A stretch of 34,048 nucleotides of DNA from Natronincola sp. (GCA_012838515.1 DUPA01000263.1:1-34048), one strand, 5' to 3'; positions 17,509 to 26,479 are shown, counted from the first letter of the stretch. Program-made: numbers and translations. The notes: generated from the letters alone by a model not told the origin.

Positions 17509-18009
17509 TTGTCAACTGTAATCGGTGTATTTACGGATATATCCACAGCGGAAGAAGCTGTAAAAGCCTTGCGAGAAAAGGGGTTCAAAGATAACGAGAT
17601 TTCAATTCTTGCCAAGGACGAACAAGGCGGTGGATCCGGCTCTCAGGATATGGAAGCAGGCGATGATTTCGGAACAGATTCAATCGCCGATGGAACCGCG
17701 TGGGGCGGTGCACTGGGCGGAGCCGCCGGATTGTTGGCCGGCGTGGGAGCCTTAGCCATACCAGGGATTGGTCCCATAATTGCCGCAGGACCTTTAGCCG
17801 GTGTTTTATCGGGAGCCGTTACCGGTGGGGTTGCAGGGGGCCTAATTGATTTGGGCATTCCTGAAGAACGGGGAAGACAGTATGAAGAGAATTTGAAACA
17901 AGGTGGCGTGCTTGCTGTTATAGAAACCAGTTCAGATAAAGTTAATGACGCAAGCTCAATATTAAGACAAAATGGGGCCAAAGATGTGGAAACCCACGGT
18001 GGTAACTAG
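17509..18009 (+). CDS. General stress protein 17M-like (YflT-domain) protein with glycine-zipper core
   Basis: STVIGVFTDISTAEEAVKALREKGFKDNEISIL, then Gly/Ala-rich GGALGGAAGLLAGVGALAIPGIGPIIAAGPLAGVLSGAVTGGVAGG; TTG start after AAAGGGGG. Confidence 0.72.
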   Translation: MSTVIGVFTDISTAEEAVKALREKGFKDNEISILAKDEQGGGSGSQDMEAGDDFGTDSIADGTAWGGALGGAAGLLAGVGALAIPGIGPIIAAGPLAGVLSGAVTGGVAGGLIDLGIPEERGRQYEENLKQGGVLAVIETSSDKVNDASSILRQNGAKDVETHGGN

Positions 18010-18027
18010 AATATTTAGATGGTGATT

Positions 18028-18056
18028 AAAGGGGCTACGAAAATGTGGCCCTTTTT
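18028..18056 (+). terminator. Rho-independent terminator
   Basis: AAAGGGGCTAC-GAAAAT-GTGGCCCTTTTT (one bulged G, one G-U). Confidence 0.6.
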
Positions 18057-18128
18057 ATGATCGTTCTTCGGCAGGAATGTTCGAGATCAAACTAGAATCA
18101 ATCGTAATGGTAAAAGGAGGTAGGTATT

Positions 18129-18836
18129 ATGCGTGTAATCGTGGCAGGCGCGAGGGGTAAAATGGGCCAAGAAGTCTGTAAAGCCGTTCGCAATTCAAAG
18201 AAGTTCACCTTAGTTGGAGGTATTTCTTCTTCAGGCCATCCAATAGAGGGTGTTGACGTGTATACGGATCTAGCAAAAGCGATAAATGACACTAAAGCTG
18301 ATGTGGTTGTTGATTTTACAATACCCAGTGCCATTGAGACAAATATGGAGATTTGCTTGGCACAAAATACCCCAATGGTGATTGGAACAACCGGATTGAG
18401 CCAAACTGAGCTAAAAGAATGGCAAGTGCGAGCACTTCAAGAAAACTGGAAGGCGATCTATGCACCCAATTTCGCTATAGGTGCTGTTCTTATGATGAAG
18501 TTTGCTCAAGAAGCGGTACCCCATTTTGAGCAGGCCGAAATTATAGAATATCATCATGCGCAAAAAATTGACGCCCCATCGGGCACAGCATTGAGAACAA
18601 AAACCATGATGGAAGAAGTATCAGGCAAGGCAATCCCCACGCATAGCGTGAGATTACCGGGACTAGTGGCCCATCAGGAGGTTATCTTGGGGTTACCGGG
18701 TCAAACGTTGACTATTCGTCATGATTCAAATAATAGAGAAAGTTTTATGCCAGGCGTTTTGCTGGCCATAGAAAAGATCTCAACAATAAAAGGATTAATC
18801 ATAGGATTAGAACATATTCTCTTCACCGACATATAG
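18129..18836 (+). CDS. dapB: 4-hydroxy-tetrahydrodipicolinate reductase
   Basis: VIVAGARGKMGQEV, VVVDFTIPSA, VIGTTGLS, APNFAIGAVLMMKFA, EYHHAQKIDAPSGTAL. Confidence 0.93.
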   Translation: MRVIVAGARGKMGQEVCKAVRNSKKFTLVGGISSSGHPIEGVDVYTDLAKAINDTKADVVVDFTIPSAIETNMEICLAQNTPMVIGTTGLSQTELKEWQVRALQENWKAIYAPNFAIGAVLMMKFAQEAVPHFEQAEIIEYHHAQKIDAPSGTALRTKTMMEEVSGKAIPTHSVRLPGLVAHQEVILGLPGQTLTIRHDSNNRESFMPGVLLAIEKISTIKGLIIGLEHILFTDI

Positions 18837-18838
18837 TA
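18811..18838 (+). promoter_or_regulatory. Candidate sigma-K-type promoter upstream of dpaA
   Basis: AACA (18811-18814) and CATATAGTA (18830-18838), which fits the mACm / CATAnnnTA pattern with a 16-bp gap from AC to CATA. Confidence 0.35.
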
Positions 18839-18867
18839 CTAATAAGTTCGGGTGAGGAGGCGTCAAA

Positions 18868-19779
18868 ATGAAAAGTAACCTAGCAGGCAAAAACATCACA
18901 ATGTTAGGTTGCGATGAGCGGGAGCTACTTTTGGCAGAAAGATTGGATGATCTAAACGTCAATTTACGTCTTGTGGGGTTTCCGCGATGCGGCAACCTTA
19001 AGAGGGCAACTCACTTCTCTAATCCAGGGGAAGCGGTTACCAATAGTCGAGCCCTTATTCTCCCCATGTCAGGCACTGACAGCCAAGGTTTGATAACTTC
19101 GCGCATGGATGGGGAAAGGGAATTAATCGATCTTAATAGGATAATGCCCGTTTTAAATAAGGATACACCGATTCTTATAGGAGTTGCTAATCCGGTTATA
19201 AAACAATTAATCATTAAATACCGCTTAAGACTCGTTGAGATGGCGAAAGATGACGAAATAGCCATATTTAATGCAATACCAACGGCAGAAGGTGCCATTC
19301 AAGTTGCTATGGAAAATAGCCCTATCACTATTCATAATTCAAAATGTTTAGTTCTGGGGTTGGGCAGATGCGGTGCGGCCTTAACTCAGCGCTTGGTGGC
19401 CCTAGGTGCCCATGTTACAGTTGGTGCCAGAACCACAAGTGATCTAGCAAGGGCGGTTAGTTTTAATGCCAAACCTTTACACTTAAAGCGTTTAAATGAT
19501 GAAACCAACTTTAAAATAATCTTTAATACAATACCCGCTGTGGTATTAGAGCGAGCTTATTTACAACGGCTAAATACTGATACGCTAATCGTAGATCTCG
19601 CTTCAACCCCCGGTGGAACCGATTTTATTGCCGCTAAAGAACTAGGTATTTTGGCTATTCATGCATTATCCCTACCCGGAAAGGTGGCCCCAAAGACTGC
19701 AGGAGAAATCCTAAGCCGAATTATTCCTCACCTACTCGAAAAATTGGTTGGGGAGGAAGAAGATAACCATGAGAGATAA
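18868..19779 (+). CDS. dpaA: Dipicolinate synthase subunit A
   Basis: 303 aa; GKNITMLGCDERELLLAERL, TAEGAIQVAMENSPITIHNSKCLVLGLGRCGAALTQRL; followed by dpaB. Confidence 0.92.
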   Translation: MKSNLAGKNITMLGCDERELLLAERLDDLNVNLRLVGFPRCGNLKRATHFSNPGEAVTNSRALILPMSGTDSQGLITSRMDGERELIDLNRIMPVLNKDTPILIGVANPVIKQLIIKYRLRLVEMAKDDEIAIFNAIPTAEGAIQVAMENSPITIHNSKCLVLGLGRCGAALTQRLVALGAHVTVGARTTSDLARAVSFNAKPLHLKRLNDETNFKIIFNTIPAVVLERAYLQRLNTDTLIVDLASTPGGTDFIAAKELGILAIHALSLPGKVAPKTAGEILSRIIPHLLEKLVGEEEDNHER

Positions 19780-20365
19780 AAATATAGGGTTTGCTCTCAC
19801 CGGAAGTCACTGCACTTACGAGGAAATTTGGCCGCAGATTATAAGGTTAAAAGATGCCGGAGCGGAGATCTATCCTATTGCCAGTGAAACTGTTCGAGAA
19901 TCAGATACAAGATTCGGTAAAGGGCACGAAATCATTGCAAAATTTGAAGCATTGACGGAACGCCCTGTAATCACTACAATAATAGATGCCGAGCCATTAG
20001 GTCCGGCCAAAATATTAGATTGTATTATTATCGCTCCATGCACAGGAAACACGTGTGCGAAATTGGCGAATTCTATTACGGATACGGCCGTACTCATGGC
20101 CGCCAAAAGTCAACTGCGTAATGGAAAACCGCTAGTGTTAGCCATTTCAACGAATGATGCCTTAGGTTTAAATGCAAAAAATATAGGTGTGCTGCTAAAC
20201 GCGCCCCTAGTCTTTTTTGTACCTTTTGGTCAAGATAATCCAGATGAAAAACCCAGATCATTGGTTGCTGATATGGACTTAATTTTGCCCACATTGGAAG
20301 GTGCACTGCAAAAAAAGCAGATACAGCCAATGTTAATTGAGAGGCAATTAAGAAAAATAAAATAA
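19769..20365 (+). CDS. dpaB: Dipicolinate synthase subunit B (flavoprotein)
   Basis: ORF 19748..20365; ATG 19769. IGFALTGSHCTYEEIWPQI, CIIIAPCTGNTCAKLANSITDTAVLMAAKSQLRNGKPLVLAISTNDALG. Confidence 0.93.
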   Translation: MRDKNIGFALTGSHCTYEEIWPQIIRLKDAGAEIYPIASETVRESDTRFGKGHEIIAKFEALTERPVITTIIDAEPLGPAKILDCIIIAPCTGNTCAKLANSITDTAVLMAAKSQLRNGKPLVLAISTNDALGLNAKNIGVLLNAPLVFFVPFGQDNPDEKPRSLVADMDLILPTLEGALQKKQIQPMLIERQLRKIK

Positions 20366-20382
20366 TAAGGGAGAGATTTACA

Positions 20383-21414
20383 GTGGAGGGTTTGAATGTA
20401 GCAATATTGGGGGCAACAGGGATGGTTGGTCAGGAGATCCTTGATCTTTTGGTAGAAAGGAAGTTTCCAATAAAAAACTTAACCCTTCTATCTTCAGCAC
20501 GTTCTGCAGGTAGTAGAGTTTTAGTAGGTGGAAAAGAATATTCTGTCCAGGAAGTATCTGCAGAGGCATTTAAAGGTGTGGATCTGGCGTTCTTCGCGGC
20601 GGGTGGTTCCGTTAGTGAGGAGTGGGTTGACGTAGCGGTAGATGCAGGTACAGTTGTTATTGATAATACTAGTGCGTTTCGTTTACGTGATGACGTGCCT
20701 CTTATTATTCCCGAAGTTAACGGAGAAGAGATGCGCAATCACAAGGGCATTATATCGAATCCTAATTGCTCAACAATTATTATGGCGTTAGTATTAAAAC
20801 CAATTTTCGATAAAGCCGGAATAAAAAGGGTCGTGGTTTCGACCTATCAGGCTGTTTCCGGAGCAGGTGGTCGAGGAATGGATGAATTGCGACGTCAAAC
20901 GGAAGATTATGTACAAGGAAGAGAACTGGAAGCTTCAATTTTACCGGTAGCCGGTTTACCGAAACATTATCCCATTGCTTTTAACGTAATTCCTCAAATA
21001 GACGTGCGCGATGATGATGACTATACCAAGGAAGAATGGAAAATGGTCAGGGAAACCCAGAAGCTGTTCAATGATCCTAACATGAAGATCTCTCCCACAG
21101 CTATCAGAATTCCTGTGATGCGCTCCCATGCAGAGAGCATTAACGTTGAAACAATTTCTCCTTTATCCCCTGCAGAGTGCAGAGAGCTGTTGTCTAATGC
21201 ACCGGGGGTAGAAGTTATTGATAATCTAGAGGAACAACAATATCCGATGCCCTTATTTACTTCAGACAAAGATCCCATATATGTGGGGCGCATCCGTAAA
21301 GACTTAACAGTTGATAACGGTCTAAATCTTTGGGTTGTTGGAGATCAAATTCGTAAAGGTGCCGCTTTAAATGCGGTGCAAATTGCTGAATACTATACCC
21401 AAAAAATGGGGTGA
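20383..21414 (+). CDS. asd: Aspartate-semialdehyde dehydrogenase
   Basis: GTG start; VAILGATGMVGQEIL, NPNCSTIIMALVLKP, VSTYQAVSGAGGRGMDEL, RIPVMRSHAESI. Confidence 0.95.
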   Translation: MEGLNVAILGATGMVGQEILDLLVERKFPIKNLTLLSSARSAGSRVLVGGKEYSVQEVSAEAFKGVDLAFFAAGGSVSEEWVDVAVDAGTVVIDNTSAFRLRDDVPLIIPEVNGEEMRNHKGIISNPNCSTIIMALVLKPIFDKAGIKRVVVSTYQAVSGAGGRGMDELRRQTEDYVQGRELEASILPVAGLPKHYPIAFNVIPQIDVRDDDDYTKEEWKMVRETQKLFNDPNMKISPTAIRIPVMRSHAESINVETISPLSPAECRELLSNAPGVEVIDNLEEQQYPMPLFTSDKDPIYVGRIRKDLTVDNGLNLWVVGDQIRKGAALNAVQIAEYYTQKMG

Positions 21415-21418
21415 GGGT

Positions 21419-22651
21419 ATGAGGATTGTGGTGCAGAAATTTGGGGGTAGTTCTTTAGCTACCTCCACAATCCGTGAGCAAGCGGTATGCAGAGTTGAAG
21501 AGGCCCTTAAAGACGGCCTAAACCCGGTGGTTGTGGTCTCTGCCATGGGTAGAGAGGGCGATGCCTACTCCACAGACACTTTGCTCAGATTGCTCGAAGA
21601 AACCAATGTGGATTCTAGCGCCGCAAATATGGATCTGTTGATTTCGTGCGGCGAAATAATTTCTGCAACTATTTTTGCTGAGAGTTTAAATAAACGAGGA
21701 ATGTCTGCAATTGCTTTAAGTGGGTGGCAAGCGGGAATTATTACCGATGATGTTCATCTAAGTGCTAGAGTAAAAACTGTGCAGGGAAACAAACTTCATC
21801 AGATTATTAGTGACGGAATGATCCCGGTTGTGGCGGGTTTTCAAGGTGCGACCGAACAAGGGGCAATTACGACCTTAGGACGCGGGGGAAGTGATACCAC
21901 TGCTGCGGTTTTAGGTGTTTTTCTTAAGGCTGAAAGGGTAGAAATATATTCTGACGTTGATGGGATCAAAACAGCCGATCCTAAATTGATCCCAGATGCC
22001 CCAACCCTAAAAGTGATTTCGTATAGTGAGGTTGTAGAACTTGCGCACATGGGTGCTAAGGTATTGCATCCTCGCGCAGCCGAGATTACCATGGAGGAAG
22101 GCATTCCTTTGCAGATTTTGTCAGTTACAGAATCCCATGGTGGAACAACCATAAAGCACGGGGTTAGACAACTATCGGGAGTGGCTGGAGAATCAATTGC
22201 AGATAAAGTTGTTACCGGCATTGCATACCTTGGCAAGCGGGCACAAGTTAGAATTAAAGGTCCAAAAAACTTTCATAGCTCCGGTATGGCTGCGCAGATT
22301 TTTCATTTATTAGCCGAAGCAAAGGTAAGTGTTGACTTAATCTTTTTATCACCTGATTTAATTGCTTTTATTATTGACCAGGTTAAAGTAGAAATTGCAC
22401 AAAAAGTTTTGACCGCTTTAGACTTAGATGTTAAGATAAAGGTGGGTTTTGCTAAAGTGTCTGTAGTTGGCGCCGGTATGCATGGTGTACCCGGGGTGAT
22501 GGCTAGAGTAGTGAACTGTCTGGAAACTGAAGCAATCCCGATTTTCCAAACTACCGACTCACATGCAAATATTTCTTGTTTAGTTCTGGAAGAACATGTT
22601 CCCCAGGCAGTGCAGGCGTTGTATAAGGAGTTTCATCTTGATCGTATTTAG
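21419..22651 (+). CDS. dapG: Aspartate kinase (DapG-type)
   Basis: ORF 21371..22651; ATG 21419. VQKFGGSSLAT, VVVSAMGREGDAYSTDTLL, TLGRGGSDTTAAVLG, C-terminal ACT domains. Confidence 0.93.
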   Translation: MRIVVQKFGGSSLATSTIREQAVCRVEEALKDGLNPVVVVSAMGREGDAYSTDTLLRLLEETNVDSSAANMDLLISCGEIISATIFAESLNKRGMSAIALSGWQAGIITDDVHLSARVKTVQGNKLHQIISDGMIPVVAGFQGATEQGAITTLGRGGSDTTAAVLGVFLKAERVEIYSDVDGIKTADPKLIPDAPTLKVISYSEVVELAHMGAKVLHPRAAEITMEEGIPLQILSVTESHGGTTIKHGVRQLSGVAGESIADKVVTGIAYLGKRAQVRIKGPKNFHSSGMAAQIFHLLAEAKVSVDLIFLSPDLIAFIIDQVKVEIAQKVLTALDLDVKIKVGFAKVSVVGAGMHGVPGVMARVVNCLETEAIPIFQTTDSHANISCLVLEEHVPQAVQALYKEFHLDRI

Positions 22652-22663
22652 GAGGTTTATCTC

Positions 22664-23545
22664 ATGAAGTCAGGTCAGCTTATTACTGCTATGATCACGC
22701 CTATGAATGATGATCATACAGTAAACTACAGAGCGGCAGCAGAATTGGCAGAACGTTTAAGGGAAAACGGCTCGGATGCCATTGTTATAAGTGGAACAAC
22801 AGGCGAAAGTCCCACTTTAAGTTTTGAGGAAAAATCCAAATTATTTGCTGAGGTAACAGATGCAGTTGGTGGTGATCTTGAGATTATTGCCGGAACAGGC
22901 TCGTATAGTACTGCCGATTCTATTGCTTTAACCAAGGAGGCAGAAAGGGCAGGCGTAGATGCAATAATGCTGGTGGCGCCATACTATAACAAACCGTCTC
23001 AAGATGGTTTATATGAGCATTTTAAAAAAGTTGCTGATAACACTTCTTTGCCAGTTATGGTTTATAATGTGCCTGGCCGAACCAGTGTAAATATTTTACC
23101 TGAAACCGTCGCAAAGCTTGCTGAAATCGATAACATTGTGGCTATTAAAGAAGCCAGTGGTAACCTAGATCAAGTTAGTGTCATTAAGACCTTGGTACCA
23201 GAAGACTTTCTTGTCTACTCCGGTGATGATTCCTTAACCTTGCCTATCTTATCCATTGGTGGGGCCGGGGTTGTTAGTGTGGTTTCTCATTTGGTCGGTC
23301 GTGAAATTAAGGCGATGATTGAAGCATTTGGCTGCGGTAAAGTAGATGATGCCCTTGATATTCATTTGCAACTAATGCCACTATTTAAGGCTATGTTTCT
23401 AACAACTAATCCTGTACCTATTAAACGTGCTTTAGAATACGTAGGAGTGGAAACGGGTCCCGTGCGCCTTCCCCTTGTTGATCTTACAGAGCAAGAAGCG
23501 CAAACAATCAAAGACATTCTGTTTAAAATGGGACTTCGTTCATAA
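22664..23545 (+). CDS. dapA: 4-hydroxy-tetrahydrodipicolinate synthase
   Basis: [48 protein letters not shown]. Confidence 0.95.
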   Translation: MKSGQLITAMITPMNDDHTVNYRAAAELAERLRENGSDAIVISGTTGESPTLSFEEKSKLFAEVTDAVGGDLEIIAGTGSYSTADSIALTKEAERAGVDAIMLVAPYYNKPSQDGLYEHFKKVADNTSLPVMVYNVPGRTSVNILPETVAKLAEIDNIVAIKEASGNLDQVSVIKTLVPEDFLVYSGDDSLTLPILSIGGAGVVSVVSHLVGREIKAMIEAFGCGKVDDALDIHLQLMPLFKAMFLTTNPVPIKRALEYVGVETGPVRLPLVDLTEQEAQTIKDILFKMGLRS

Positions 23546-23562
23546 ATTTCTTGGGCTTTGGG

Positions 23563-23597
23563 CTCTACCTAGTCATATAGCTAGGTAGAGTTTTTTT
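23563..23597 (+). terminator. Strong Rho-independent terminator after dapA
   Basis: CTCTACCTAG-TCATATAG-CTAGGTAGAG-TTTTTTT; perfect 10-bp stem. Confidence 0.92.
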
Positions 23598-23599
23598 AT

Positions 23600-23628
23600 T
23601 TGACATAAGTATTATTAAGTAATACTAT
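23600..23628 (+). promoter_or_regulatory. Promoter of the RHH-znu unit with embedded inverted repeat
   Basis: TTGACA (23600-23605), 17 bp, TACTAT (23623-23628); AGTATTA-TTAAG-TAATACT at 23608-23626 spans the spacer and -10. Confidence 0.6.
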
Positions 23629-23664
23629 AAATACAATATAAGGAAACGTTTAGGAGGCTACAAA

Positions 23665-23922
23665 ATGGGTCTTGAAAGAAAACAAGATGTTATCACATTT
23701 AAAGTGGATAAAGCGTTGAACGAAGCCTTAGAGGGAATTCCTAACAGATCGGAGTTTATTCGTAACGCCATCTTAGCTGCCCTCGATGGTACTTGTCCCT
23801 TATGCAAAGGCACTGGAATTCTCAATGTTAGCCAGCAAAAACATTGGGAAGAATTTGCCCAGAAGCATGCCGTGGTTAAGTGTGATGATTGTCATACATT
23901 TCATCTTACTTGCCAAGTATAG
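23665..23922 (+). CDS. Ribbon-helix-helix (CopG-like) DNA-binding protein with C-terminal CPLC/CDDC Cys knuckle
   Basis: 85 aa; N-term DVITFKVDKALNEALEGIPNRSEFIRNAILAAL is an RHH pattern; C-term CPLCKGTGIL...VVKCDDCHTFHLTC offers 5 Cys and 2 nearby His; AGGAGG SD. Confidence 0.75.
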   Translation: MGLERKQDVITFKVDKALNEALEGIPNRSEFIRNAILAALDGTCPLCKGTGILNVSQQKHWEEFAQKHAVVKCDDCHTFHLTCQV

Positions 23923-23941
23923 CATGGAGGGGGTCTTTTGA

Positions 23942-24838
23942 TTGTTCAGAAAAAATATCATTATTCTTTTACTAATAATTGCAGTTGTTTCATTTGTATT
24001 GTTTAAGTTCGCTGTTTTACCCGCAACTAAACTTGCTCCTCCCAAAAATGAAAAACTGCAAGTTTTTGTAAGCATACTGCCGCAGAAGTTTTTTGTGGAA
24101 AAAATCGGCGGTGACCTTGTGGAGGTTTCGGTTTTAGTCGGCCCCGGTCAAAGTCCTGCAACTTATGAGCCTTTACCGAAGCAGATGAGTTCGCTTGCAG
24201 AAGCCGTGTTATATTTTAGAATAGGTGTACCCTTTGAAATTGTTTGGCATGAAAGAATTCGATCCTTGAATCCTAATTTGGAGATTATAGATACTAGAGA
24301 AGGCATTCCTTTGCGTAAGATTGAAGGCAGTGTCTCTAAAAACTCCGACGAAGGGGTTAAAGATCCCCATATCTGGTTGGATCCCATTTTAGTAAAAATT
24401 CAGGCGGAAACAATTTGCACACAACTAGTTTCTAAAGATCCCGAGAACAAGACTTTTTACCGAGCAAACCTTGCACAGTTCCAAAAGGAATTAGATGAAC
24501 TTTATGTAGACTTGAAAACAAGTTTTGATTCTCTACCGGTAAATAAATTAATGGTTTTTCATCCCGCATGGGGGTATTTGTTTGACCGGTATGGACTGGT
24601 GCAAATTCCCATTGAAGTTGAGGGTAAAGAGCCTACGCCACGTGAACTAACTCGTCTTGTGGAATTAGCCAAAAGGGAGAATATCAAGGTGATCTTTATT
24701 GAAGAGCAATTTCATACTAGTTCAGCAGTCTCCATTGCCGACTCTATTGGGGGCAAAGTGGTTAAACTAGACCCCTTGGCAGAAAATTACTATGAGAATT
24801 TACGTCAGATTGCGCAAATTATAAAAGGGGAGCACTAA
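23942..24838 (+). CDS. znuA: Zinc/manganese ABC transporter substrate-binding protein (ZnuA-like)
   Basis: VFVSILPQKFFVEKIGGDLVEVSVLVGPGQSPATYEPLPKQM, DPHIWLDPI, MVFHPAWGYLFDRYGL, IEEQFHTSSA; TTG start after GGAGGGGG. Confidence 0.85.
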   Translation: MFRKNIIILLLIIAVVSFVLFKFAVLPATKLAPPKNEKLQVFVSILPQKFFVEKIGGDLVEVSVLVGPGQSPATYEPLPKQMSSLAEAVLYFRIGVPFEIVWHERIRSLNPNLEIIDTREGIPLRKIEGSVSKNSDEGVKDPHIWLDPILVKIQAETICTQLVSKDPENKTFYRANLAQFQKELDELYVDLKTSFDSLPVNKLMVFHPAWGYLFDRYGLVQIPIEVEGKEPTPRELTRLVELAKRENIKVIFIEEQFHTSSAVSIADSIGGKVVKLDPLAENYYENLRQIAQIIKGEH

Positions 24839-24841
24839 GCA

Positions 24842-25573
24842 ATGAAAACCGTAATTGAATTACAAAATGTTAGTTTTTCTTATGACTTAAGGCCCATTTT
24901 GGAGAATCTAAATTTAGAGATTAAGGTACGTGATTTCACGGCTATCATCGGACCTAATGGCGGAGGTAAGACAACTTTACTTCGCTTAATTTTGGGAAGT
25001 CTTCAACCGGATCGGGGAAACATAAGTGTTTTTGGCGTTTCCCCTAAAAAAGCCCGTTTTCAAATTGGCTATGTGCCCCAACATGCATTCTTTGATCAAG
25101 GTTTTCCCATAACTGCTTTAGAAGTTGTTTTAATGGGAACAATTCAGGCAAACTCGCTATTTTTTCGTTATTCACCACGTGATCATCTAGCGGCAATGCA
25201 AGCAATGGATGCATTAAATATAGCTGATTTAGCCGATGTCCGCTATGGGCAGTTATCGGGCGGTGAAAAACAGCGAGTATTAATCGCCCGTGCTTTAGTT
25301 GGAAAACCTAAGCTTTTAATACTTGATGAGCCCACGGCCAGTGTGGATAGTAGGGTCGAGCATGATGTTTATGAATTATTAAAGGAACTAAATGGTGAAA
25401 TTCCGATTCTAATTGTGTCCCATGATCTCGGATTTGTGTCGTCTTATGTTAATAAGGTAGTTTGTTTGAACAAACAATTGGAAGTACATGATGTGGATGA
25501 TATTTCAAAGGGAGTAATTACGAATCTATATAAAAGCCCCATGGAAATGATTAATCATCAATGTTTGTTATAA
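24842..25573 (+). CDS. znuC: Zinc/manganese ABC transporter ATP-binding protein (ZnuC-like)
   Basis: Walker A GPNGGGKTT, signature LSGGEKQRV, Walker B LLILDEPTA, H-loop VSHD. Confidence 0.92.
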   Translation: MKTVIELQNVSFSYDLRPILENLNLEIKVRDFTAIIGPNGGGKTTLLRLILGSLQPDRGNISVFGVSPKKARFQIGYVPQHAFFDQGFPITALEVVLMGTIQANSLFFRYSPRDHLAAMQAMDALNIADLADVRYGQLSGGEKQRVLIARALVGKPKLLILDEPTASVDSRVEHDVYELLKELNGEIPILIVSHDLGFVSSYVNKVVCLNKQLEVHDVDDISKGVITNLYKSPMEMINHQCLL

Positions 25574-25598
25574 TCTAAAAGAAAAGTGTGGGATAAGA

Positions 25599-26453
25599 AT
25601 GCTTGAGTTTATAAATGCTTTTCTAAAATACGGATTTATCCAAAATGCTATTATGGCAGGATTGTTAGCGAGTGTAGCATCTGGCATTATAGGAAGTTAT
25701 GTTGTTATTAAGCGAATTACATTCGTCAGTGGTGGAATTGCCCATACTGTTCTTGGAGGTATGGGAATTGCCTATTTTTTTGGTTTCGATCCCCTAATCG
25801 GGGCGATAGGTGCAGCTGTTATCTCAGCAGTTTTACTTGGGTTAGTAAACCTAAAGGCGAAGCAACATGAAGACACTTTAATCGGAGCCCTGTGGGCTGT
25901 GGGTATGGCTTTTGGCATCATCTTTATGTCTTTGACACCCGGTTATAATGTGGATCTAATGAGCTTTCTCTTTGGTAACATACTTATGGTAACTGATCCT
26001 ATTTTACGAGTTTTGGTTGCTCTGGATCTGTTTATTCTTACGATAGTATTAATTTATTATCGGCAATTTAAACTAATTTGCTTTGACGAAGAACATGCTA
26101 GGCTGCAGGGTTTACCGGTTGAGTTTCTTTATATTCTTCTTTTAAACCTCATCGCGTTAACTATAGTCATTTTAATAAAGGTTGTGGGCCTAATTTTGGT
26201 GATCGCTCTTCTCACCTTACCATCCGCTATTTCGGCCCTTTTCACTCACAAGCTGGGGCAGATGATGATTGTTTCGTCGGGACTCAGTCTAGCATTTACT
26301 TGGACCGGTTTAGCCATATCTTATGGACTAGACTTACCTTCCGGCGCGGTAGTTGTTGTCTTAACCGGTTTAGCTTATTTGTTAGCGTTAGTTTTTAAAA
26401 GGCTGTATATAAAGGGTCAAAGGAAGAAAAGCTGTGAGATATCGGCTTTATGA
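25599..26453 (+). CDS. znuB: Zinc/manganese ABC transporter permease (ZnuB-like)
   Basis: ABC-3 family: SGIIGSYVVIKRITFVSGGIAHTVLGGMGIAY, multi-TM. Confidence 0.9.
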   Translation: MLEFINAFLKYGFIQNAIMAGLLASVASGIIGSYVVIKRITFVSGGIAHTVLGGMGIAYFFGFDPLIGAIGAAVISAVLLGLVNLKAKQHEDTLIGALWAVGMAFGIIFMSLTPGYNVDLMSFLFGNILMVTDPILRVLVALDLFILTIVLIYYRQFKLICFDEEHARLQGLPVEFLYILLLNLIALTIVILIKVVGLILVIALLTLPSAISALFTHKLGQMMIVSSGLSLAFTWTGLAISYGLDLPSGAVVVVLTGLAYLLALVFKRLYIKGQRKKSCEISAL

Positions 26454-26479
26454 TTGAATTAAAAGTAAATTTTGCAGAT

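Noticed and set aside
17701-17850. Gly/Ala-rich tract as a possible DNA repeat
   Set aside because: Repetitive at the amino-acid level (glycine zipper) but nucleotide units are not clearly repeated.
23563-23597. Possible riboswitch or attenuator before the RHH gene
   Set aside because: The hairpin is a simple perfect terminator placed just after dapA and upstream of the next promoter, so it is more simply the dapA terminator.
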